NCBI GenBank assembly: GCA_950097015.1
Contig: CATNEN010000039.1
Location: 4,352,001-4,416,000, forward strand
From: Macrostomum hystrix
Lineage: Eukaryota > Platyhelminthes > Macrostomidae
Reading direction: 5' to 3'
Length of the DNA stretch: 64,000 bases
Shown: one piece after another, positions 55,272-64,000 of the stretch
Position numbering within the stretch: the first letter of the stretch is position 1
How the letters are laid out: every line of letters starts with the position of its first letter
Made by a program: the position numbers and the translations under genes
The notes under the pieces: model-generated
Told to the model about the DNA's origin: nothing
Database searches by the model: none
Seen by the model: the letters and a program-made list of their open reading frames with translations, nothing else

Positions 55272-58200
55272 TCAGAAAGGTAAAGCAGTCGTGCTTGCAC
55301 CGGCAGAAGTCATAGTTTTACGCGCAAAAGTCGTTATTGCACCCGCTGATGTCGTGATTGCACCGGCAGCAGTCGCTCTTGCACCGGCATTAGTAGTGGT
55401 TGCACCTGCAGCAGTCGTGATTCCACTCGAAGCAGTCGTGGTTGCACCGGCAGCAGTCCTGGTTGCACCGGCAGCAGTCGTGGTTGTACCCACAACAGTC
55501 GTAGTTAAAACTGCGGCAGTCGTGATTTTATCCGCATCAGTTTTGGTTGCACTCGCTGTAGTCGTGGTTGCAGCTGCAGCAGTCGTTGTTATTGGAATGC
55601 AATCAGTTTTGTCTGCGTTTGGTGTACACTCAAAAACTTCGTGCGACCTGTACCATCCAGCTGGGAAGACCTGATAAGAGCGTAGCTTTTCAGTGATGGT
55701 AGTTTCGCATCCGATTTCGGTCAATATAAACTGTGAGCTAATATTTTTGCCTGCATTCATATAAGCTTTCAGCATTTGACACTTCTCTGTAGGAGGACAA
55801 AAAATTAAAGCTGCGGTCGTTGAATTTATGTTACGTTCACCCTTGTCACTATTGTGCTTGAAGTACAGGCATTCTACTAGATTATCGGTCATTTTTAATA
55901 AACTCTCTTTATTGCAGTCATCACCGGTGCAGTCTTTGCAATATTTCGAATCCTCCGTTGCGTGACAGGCGCCGCAACCATATTCCAGTCTCTGAAAAGA
56001 GTTTCCGCTTGCAAAATGAAGCTTCACGAATTGGAATTTATAAGCTAATTAAATTACTTTTACTTCATTCAGTCGCTTACCACTTCGCCGCATGGAGAAT
56101 ATTTCGCTTTACACTTGGTGACATTGATTCTACAATGGGTAGAATTATTGTCATTCTTATACGTAGCAACAGATTGTTTTCCAATCGCCGAGATACATCG
56201 CCGAGATGCACCAGGAGCAGTCGTGGTTGTTCCGGCAGCAGTCATGGTTGCACCGGCATTAGTCGTGGTTGCACCGGCAGCAGTCGTGCTTCCACCCGCA
56301 GCAGTCGTGGTTGCACCGGCAGCAGTCGTGACTTCACCCGCTGATGTCGTGATTGCACCGGCAGCAGTCGTGTTTGCACCTGCAGCAGTCGTGGTTGCAC
56401 CTGCAGCAGTCGTGTTTGCACCTGCAGCAGTCGTGGTTGCACCTGCAGCAGTCGTGATTCCACTCGAAGCAGTCGTATTTGCACAAGCAGCATTTGTAGT
56501 TGTATCCGCAGCAGTCGTGATTTCACCCGCTGATGTCGTCATTGCACCGGCAGCAGTCGTGGTTGTACCAGCATTAGTCGTGGTTGCACCTGCAGCAGTC
56601 GTGGTTGCACCGGCAGCAGTCGTGGTTGCACCTGCACCAGTCGTGGTTAAACCGGCATTAGTCGTTGTTGCACCTACAGCAGTCGTGTTTCCACTCGAAG
56701 AAGTCGTGGTTGCACCGGCAGCAGTCGTGGTTGCACCGGCAGCAGTCGTGGTTGCACCGGCAGCAGTCGTTGTTGCACCGGCAGCAGTCGTGGTTGCACC
56801 GGCAGCAGTCGTGGTTGCACCGGCAGCAGTCGTTGTTGCACCGGCAGCACTCGTGGTTGCACTTTCAGCACTCGTAGTTGCACCGGAAGCAGTCGTGACT
56901 TCACCCGCTGATGTCGTGATTGCACCGCCAGCAGTCGTGGTTGCACCTGCAGCAGTCGTGGTTACACCGGCATTTGTCGTGGTTGCACCTGCAGCAGTCA
57001 TGATTCCACTCGAAGCTGTCGTGCTTGCACCGGCAGCATTTCTAGTTGTATCCGCAGCAGTCGTGATTGCACTGGCAGCAGTCGTGACTTCACCCGCTGA
57101 TGTCGTGATTGAAACGGCAGCAGTCGTGGTTGCACCTGCAGCAGTCTTTGTTACACCGGCATTAGTCGTGGTTGCACCTGCAGCAGTCTTGGTTGCACCG
57201 GCATAAGTTGTGGTTGCACTGGCAGCAGTCGTGACTTCACCCGCTGATGTCGTGATTGAAACGGCAGCAGTCGTGGTTGCACCTGCAGCAGTCTTTGTTA
57301 CACCGGCATTAGTCGTGGTTGCACCTGCAGCAGTCTTGGTTGCACCGTCATAAGTTGTGGTTGCACCTGCAGCAGTCGTGGTTAAAGCGGCATTAGTCGT
57401 TGTTGCACCTGCAGCAGTCGTGATTCCAATCGAAGAAGTCGTGGTTGCACCGGCAGCAGTCGTGGTTGAACCTGCAGCAGTCGTGATTCCACTCGAAGCA
57501 GTCGTGGTTGCACCGGCAGCAGTCGTGCTTGCAACAGCAGCAGTCGTGGTTGCACCGGCAGCAGTTGTGACTTCACCCGCTGAAGTCGTGATTGCACCGG
57601 CAGCAGACGTGGTTACACCTGCAGCAGTCGTGGTTAAACCGGCATTAGTCGTGGTTGCACCTGCAGCAGTCGTGGTTGAACCTGCAGCAGTCGTGATTCC
57701 ACTCGAAGCAGTCTTGGTTGCACCGGCAGCAGTCGTGGTTGCACCAGCAGCAGTCGTGGTTGCACCGGCAGCAGTCGTGACTTCACCCACTGAAGTCGTG
57801 ATTATACCGGCAGCAAACGTGGTTGCATCAGCAGCAGTCGTGATTGCACCGGCAGCAGTCGTCACTTCACCCGCTGAAGTCGTGATTGCACCGGCAGCAG
57901 ACATGGTTGCACCTGCAACAGTCGTGGTTAAACCGGCATTAGTCGTGGTTACACCTGCAGCAGTCGTGGTTGAACCTGAAGCAGTCGTGATTCCACTCGA
58001 AGCAGTCGTGGTTGCACCGGCAGCAGTCGTGGTTAAAATGGCATTAGTCGTCGTTGCACCTGCAGCAGTCGTGGTTGAACCTGAAGCAGTCGTGATTCCA
58101 CTCGAAGCAGTCGTGGTTGCACCGGCAGCAGTCGTGGTTGAACCTGCAGTAGTCGTGATTACACTCGAAGCAGTCTTGGTTGAACCTTCAGCAGTCGTGA

Positions 58201-61200
58201 TTCCACTCGAAGCAGTCGTGACTTCACCCGCTGAAGTCGTGATTGCACCGGCAGCAGTCGTGGTTGCACCGGCAGCAGTCGTGGTTGCACCAGCGGCAGT
58301 CGTGGTTGCACCGGCAGCAGTCGTGACTTCACCCGCTGAAGTCGTGATTATACCGGCAGCAAACGTGGTTGCAACAACAGCAGTCGTGATTGCACCGGCA
58401 GCAGACGTGGTTGCACCTGCAGCAGTCGCGGTAAAACCGGCATTAGTCGTGGTTGCACCTGAAGCAGTCGTGGTTGAACCTGCACCAGTCGTGATTCCAC
58501 TCGAAGCAGTCGTGGTTGCACCGGCAGCAGTCGTGGTTGCACCAGCAGCAGTCGTGGTTGCACCGGCAGCAGTCGTGACTTCACCCGCTGATGTCGTGAT
58601 TGCACCGGCAGCAGTCGTGGTTGCACCGGCATAAGTTGTGGTTGCACCTGCAGCTGTCGTGGTTGAACCTGCAGCAGTCGTGATTCCACTCGAAGCAGTC
58701 GTGGTTGCACCGGCAGCAGTCGTGGTTGCACCAGCAGCAGTCGTGGTTGCACCGGCAGCAGACGTGGTTGCACCTGCAGCAGTCGTGGTTAAACCGGCAT
58801 TAGTCGTTGTTGCACCTGCAGCAGTCGTGATTCCACTCGAAGAAGTCGTGGTTGCACCGGCAGCAGTCGTGGTTGAACCTGCAGCAGTCGTGATTCCACT
58901 CAAAGCAGTCGTGGTTGCACCGGCAGCAGTCGTGGTTGCACCAGCAGCAGTCGTGGTTGCACCGGCAGCAGTCATGGCTTCACCCGCTGAAGTCGTGATT
59001 GCACCGGCAGCAGTCGTGGTTAAACCGGCATTAGTCGTTGTTGCACCTGCAGCAGTCGTGATTCCACTCAAAGAAGTCGTGGTTGCACCGGCAGCAGTCG
59101 TGGTTGAACCTGCAGCAGTCGTGATTCCACTCGAAGCAGTCGTGGTTGCACCGGCAGCAGTCGTGGTTGCACCAGCAGCAGTCGTGGTTGCACCGGCAGC
59201 AGTCATGGCTTCACCCGCTGAAGTCGTGATTGCACCGGCAGCAGACGTGGTTGCACCTGCAGCAGTCGTGGTTAAACCGGCATTAGTCGTGGTTGCACCT
59301 GCAGCAGTCGTGGTTGAACCTGCATCAGTCGTGATTCCACTCGAAGCAGTCGTGGTTGCACCGGAAGCAGTCGTGCTTGCAACAGCAGCAGTCGTGGTTG
59401 CACCGGCAGCAGTTGTGACTTCACCCGCTAAAGTCGTGATTGCACCGGCAGCAGACGTGGTTACACCTGCAGCAGTCGTGGTTAAACCGGCATTAGTCGT
59501 GGTTGCACCTGCAGCAGTCGTGGTTGAACCTGCAGCAGTCGTGATTCCACTCGAAGCAGTCTTGGTTGCACCGGCAGCAGTCGTGGTTGCACCAGCAGCA
59601 GTCGTGGTTGCACCGGCAGCAGTCGTGACTTCACCCACTGAAGTCGTGATTATACCGGCAGCAAACGTGGTTGCACCAGCAGCAGTCGTGATTGCACCGG
59701 CAGCAGTCGTGACTTCACCCGCTGAAGTTGTGATTGCACCGGCAGCAGACGTAGTTGCACCGGCAGCAGTCGTGGTTAAACCGGCATTAGTCGTGGTTGC
59801 ACCTGCAGCAGTCGTGGATAAACCGGCATTAGTCGTGGTTGCACCTGCAGCAGTCGTGGTTGAACCTGAAGCAGTCGTGATTCCACTCGAAGCAGTCGTG
59901 GTTGCACCGGCAGCAGTCGTGGTTGAACCTGCAGTAGTCGTGATTACACTCGAAGCAGTCGTGGTTGCACCGGCAGCAGTCTTGGTTGAACCTTCAGCAG
60001 TCGTGATTCCACTCGAAGCAGTCGTGACTTCACCCGCTGAAGTCGTGATTGCACCGGCAGCAGTCGTGGTTGCACCGGCAGCAGTCGTGGTTGCACCAGC
60101 GGCAGTCGTGGTTGCACCGGCAGCAGTCGTGACTTCACCCGCTGAAGTCGTGATTATACCGGCAGCAGACGTGATTGCACCAGCAGCAGTCGTGGTTGCA
60201 CCGGCAGCAGTCGCGACTTCACCCGCTGAAGTCGTGATTGCACCGGCAGCAGTCGTGGTTGCACCGGCAGCAGTCGTGACTTCACCCGCTGATGTCGTGA
60301 TTATACCGGCAGCAGACGTGATTGCACCAGCAGCAGTCGTGGTTGCACCGGCAGCAGTCGCGACTTCACCCGCTGAAGTCGTGATTGCACCGGCAGCAGA
60401 CGTTGTTGCGTCGGCAGCAGTCGTGGTTAAACCGGCATTAGTCGTGGTTGCACCTGCAGCAGTCGTGGTTGAACCTGCAGCAGTCGTGATTCCACTCGAA
60501 GCAGTCTTGGTTGCACCGGCAGCAGTCGTGACTTCACCCGCTGAAGTCGTGATTGCACCGGCAGCAGACGTGGTTGCACCTGCAGCAGTCGTGGTTAAAC
60601 CGGCATTAGTCGTGGTTGCACCTGCAGCAGTCGTGGTTAAACCGGCATTAGTCGTGGTTGCACCTGAAGCAGTCGTGATTCCACTCGAAGCAGTCGTGGT
60701 TGCACCGGCAGCAGTCGTGCTTAAAATGGCATTAGTCGTCGTTGCACCTGCAGCAGTCGTGGTTGAACCTGAAGCAGTCGTGATTCCACTCGAAGCAGTC
60801 GTGGTTGCACCGGCAGCAGTCGTGGTTAAAATGGCATTAGTCGTCGTTGCACCGGCAGCAGTCGTGACTTCACCCACTGAAGTCGTGATTATACCGGCAG
60901 CAAACGTGGTTGCACCAGCAGCAGTCGTGATTGCACCGGCAGCAGTCGTCACTTCACCCGCTGAAGTCGTGATTGCACCGGCAGCAGACGTGGTTGCACC
61001 TGCAACAGTCGTGGTTAAACCGGCATTAGTCGTGGTTGCACCTGCAGCAGTCGTGGTTGAACCTGAAGCAGTCGTGATTCCACTCGAAGCAGTCGTGGTT
61101 GCACCGGCAGCAGTCGTGGTTAAAATGGCATTAGTCGTCGTTGCACCTGCAGCAGTCGTGGTTGAACCTGAAGCAGTCGTGATTCCACTCGAAGCAGTCG

Positions 61201-64000
61201 TGGTTGCACCGGCAGCAGTCGTGGTTGAACCTGCAGTAGTCGTGATTACACTCGAAGCAGTCGTGGTTGCACCGGCAGCAGTCTTGGTTGAACCTTCAGC
61301 AGTCGTGATTCCACTCGAAGCAGTCGTGACTTCACCCGCTGAAGTCGTGATTGCACCGGCAGCAGTCGTGGTTGCACCGGCAGCAGTCGTGGTTGCACCA
61401 GCGGCAGTCGTGGTTGCACCGGCAGCAGTCGTGACTTCACCCGCTGAAGTCGTGATTGCACCGGCAGCAGACGTTGTTGCGTCGGCAGCAGTCGTGGTTA
61501 AACCGGCATTAGTCGTGGTTGCACCTGCAGCAGTCGTGGTTGAACCTGCAGCAGTCGTGATTCCACTCGAAGCAGTCTTGGTTGCACCGGCAGCAGTCGT
61601 GACTTCACCCGCTGAAGTCGTGATTGCACCGGCAGCAGACGTGGTTGCACCTGCAGCAGTCGTGGTTAAACCGGCATTAGTCGTGGTTGCACCTGCAGCA
61701 GTCGTGGTTAAACCGGCATTAGTCGTGGTTGCACCTGAAGCAGTCGTGATTCCACTCGAAGCAGTCGTGGTTGCACCGGCAGCAGTCGTGCTTAAAATGG
61801 CATTAGTCGTCGTTGCACCTGCAGCAGTCGTGGTTGAACCTGAAGCAGTCGTGATTCCACTCGAAGCAGTCGTGGTTGCACCGGCAGCAGTCGTGGTTAA
61901 AATGGCATTAGTCGTCGTTGCACCGGCAGCAGTCGTGACTTCACCCACTGAAGTCGTGATTATACCGGCAGCAAACGTGGTTGCACCAGCAGCAGTCGTG
62001 ATTGCACCGGCAGCAGTCGTCACTTCACCCGCTGAAGTCGTGATTGCACCGGCAGCAGACGTGGTTGCACCTGCAACAGTCGTGGTTAAACCGGCATTAG
62101 TCGTGGTTGCACCTGCAGCAGTCGTGGTTGAACCTGAAGCAGTCGTGATTCCACTCGAAGCAGTCGTGGTTGCACCGGCAGCAGTCGTGGTTAAAATGGC
62201 ATTAGTCGTCGTTGCACCTGCAGCAGTCGTGGTTGAACCTGAAGCAGTCGTGATTCCACTCGAAGCAGTCGTGGTTGCACCGGCAGCAGTCGTGGTTGAA
62301 CCTGCAGTAGTCGTGATTACACTCGAAGCAGTCGTGGTTGCACCGGCAGCAGTCTTGGTTGAACCTTCAGCAGTCGTGATTCCACTCGAAGCAGTCGTGA
62401 CTTCACCCGCTGAAGTCGTGATTGCACCGGCAGCAGTCGTGGTTGCACCGGCAGCAGTCGTGGTTGCACCAGCGGCAGTCGTGGTTGCACCGGCAGCAGT
62501 CGTGACTTCACCCGCTGAAGTCGTGATTATACCGGCAGCAAACGTGGTTGCAACAACAGCAGTCGTGATTGCACCGGCAGCAGACGTGGTTGCACCTGCA
62601 GCAGTCGCAGTAAAACCGGCATTAGTCGTGGTTGCACCTGAAGCAGTCGTGGTTGAACCTGCACCAGTCGTGATTCCACTCGAAGCAGTCGTGGTTGCAC
62701 CGGCAGCAGTCGTGGTTGCACCAGCAGCAGTCGTGGTTGCACCGGCAGCAGTCGTGACTTCACCCGCTGATGTCGTGATTGCACCGGCAGCAGTCGTGGT
62801 TGCACCGGCATAAGTTGTGGTTGCACCTGCAGCTGTCGTGGTTGAACCTGCAGCAGTCGTGATTCCACTCGAAGCAGTCGTGGTTGCACCGGCAGCAGTC
62901 GTGGTTGCACCAGCAGCAGTCGTGGTTGCACCGGCAGCAGTCATGGCTTCACCCGCTGAAGTCGTGATTGCACCGGCAGCAGACGTGGTTGCACCTGCAG
63001 CAGTCGTGGTTAAACCGGCATTAGTCGTTGTTGCACCTGCAGCAGTCGTGATTCCACTCGAAGAAGTCGTGGTTGCACCGGCAGCAGTCGTGGTTGAACC
63101 TGCAGCAGTCGTGATTCCACTCAAAGCAGTCGTGGTTGCACCGGCAGCAGTCGTGGTTGCACCAGCAGCAGTCGTGGTTGCACCGGCAGCAGTCATGGCT
63201 TCACCCGCTGAAGTCGTGATTGCACCGGCAGCAGACGTGGTTGCACCTGCAGCAGTCGTGGTTAAACCGGCATTAGTCGTTGTTGCACCTGCAGCAGTCG
63301 TGATCCCACTCAAAGAAGTCGTGGTTGCACCGGCAACAGAGGTGGTTGCACCTGCAGCAGTCGTGGTTAAACCGGCATTTGTCGTGGTTGCACCTGCAGC
63401 AGTCGTGGTTGAACCTGCAGCATTCGTGATTCCACTCGAAGCAGTCTTGGTTGCACCGGAAGCAGTCGTGGTTGCACGAGCAGCAGTCGTGGTTGCACCG
63501 GAAGCAGTCGTGACTTCACCCACTGAAGTCGTGATTATACTGGCAGCAAACGTGGTTGCACCAGCAGCAGTCGTGATTGCACCGGCAGCAGTCGTGACTT
63601 CACCCGCTGAAGTCGTGATTGCACCGGCAGCAGTCGTGGTTGCACCGGCAGCAGTCGTGACTTCGCCCGCTGATGTCGTGATTGCACCGGCAGCAGTCGT
63701 GATTACACCGGAATTTGTCGTGGTTGCACCTGCAGCAGTCGTGGTTGCACCTGCATTAGTCGTAATTGCACCTGCAGCAGTCGTGGTTAAACCTGCAGCA
63801 GTCGTGATTCCACTCGAAGCAGTCGTGGTTGCACCTGCATTAGTCGTAATTGCACCTGCAGCAGTCGTGGTTAAACCTGCAGCAGTCGTGACTTCACCCG
63901 CTGATGTCGTGATTGCACCGGCAGCAGTCGTGGTTGCACCTGCATTAGTCGTAATTGCACCTGCAGCAGTCGTGGTTAAACCTGCAGCAGTCGTGATTCC
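55272..64000 (-). CDS. Giant mucin-like Thr/Ala-rich protein with Ly6-like cysteine-rich region, 5' partial
   Basis: Exons 64000-56081 (open to the window edge) and 55991-55272, GT-AG intron, phase 0, at least 2879 aa. About 2590 residues are heptad-length repeats of the type T-T-A-A-G-A-T with variants (ASSGITT, NAGLTTT, SAGEVTT), rich in O-glycosylation-type Thr. Then come HCRINVTKCKAKYSPCG, CGACHATEDSKYC and KDCTGDDCN; the terminal C-x2-C-x4-CN is typical of Ly6/three-finger folds. A second cysteine cluster follows (ECLYF, CPPTEKC, GCETT, FECTPN, DC), then about 100 more repeat residues to TGA at 55272. Likely secreted or surface mucin (inference); signal peptide lies outside the window. 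The minus frame is preferred because it runs through unbroken into unique cysteine-rich sequence. Confidence 0.75.
56200..64000 (-). repeat. 21-bp coding minisatellite of the mucin-like gene (about 370 copies)
   Basis: Minus-strand unit GCTGCCGGTGCAACCACGACT or close (21 bp, 7 codons). Higher-order copies: the variant CGTTGTTGCGTCGG occurs at 60401 and 61472, 1071 bp apart (51 units), and the flanking blocks repeat over about a kilobase. The plus strand is also open for up to 1391 codons because the unit lacks stops in that frame. Confidence 0.95.

Noticed and set aside
56115-62813. Plus-strand frames up to 1391 codons (VVAPAAVV repeats)
   Set aside because: Antisense shadow of the mucin repeat. 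The minus frame is longer, uninterrupted and runs into unique cysteine-rich sequence with a proper intron.

Overview
The window is nuclear DNA of an animal. It carries multi-exon genes with GT-AG introns, nucleus-encoded mitochondrial proteins (bS1m/MRPS28 and an Obg-type GTPase like GTPBP10), a centriolar SFI1 homologue and a homologue of the sperm-axoneme protein SPMIP4 (C7orf31). The organism therefore builds centrioles and motile cilia or flagella. Coding exons are GC-rich and introns AT-rich. At least 24 unrelated minisatellite arrays make up roughly 40% of the window by my count. Coding sequences often begin a short way after a good 3' splice site that has no visible upstream coding exon, which would fit spliced-leader trans-splicing. 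A free-living flatworm such as Macrostomum is a reasonable but unproven guess.

Layout. 1-15.2 kb: SPMIP4-like gene (+), eight exons whose phases close exactly on a 783-aa product; almost every intron holds its own minisatellite, one intron holds a hAT-type MITE and another a tRNA-derived SINE. 15.2-21.4 kb: no gene seen, a (TGTC)n block and three minisatellites. 21.6-22.7 kb: intronless gene (+) for a type I membrane protein with thrombospondin-1-like cysteine modules. 23.1-26.8 and 28.2-30.7 kb: two large arrays (33-bp and 31-bp units) with higher-order structure. 31.4-32.3 kb: MRPS28 (-). 34.2-39.8 kb: SFI1 (-), five exons, 1180 aa, with arrays at its 3' end, in introns 1 and 2, and just upstream of exon 1. 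42.1-44.6 kb: GTPBP10 (-), three exons, 371 aa, with SINEs in intron 2. 44.9-45.3 kb: a small cysteine-rich reading frame (-), apparently frameshifted.

45.3-54.1 kb is a transposon graveyard: a plus-strand and a minus-strand Crypton-like tyrosine recombinase relic, a P-element-like transposase fragment, IS630/Tc1-type transposase fragments in both orientations, and an internally deleted 1083-bp TA-flanked element with 235-bp terminal inverted repeats. Two tiny palindromic insertions of 32 and 39 bp are each flanked by a perfect 8-bp duplication and look like terminal repeats joined back to back. 55.3-64.0 kb: the 3' part of a giant mucin-like gene (-) whose Thr/Ala-rich 7-residue repeats run off the window edge and which has a Ly6-like cysteine-rich region near its C terminus.

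The genes do not form an operon-like functional set. SPMIP4 and SFI1 are both ciliary/centriolar, and MRPS28 and GTPBP10 both serve the mitochondrial ribosome, but they are interleaved and on different strands. The most unusual material is the repeat architecture (arrays seeded at gene ends, an array of ready-made 3' splice sites, higher-order duplications) and the micro-MITEs.
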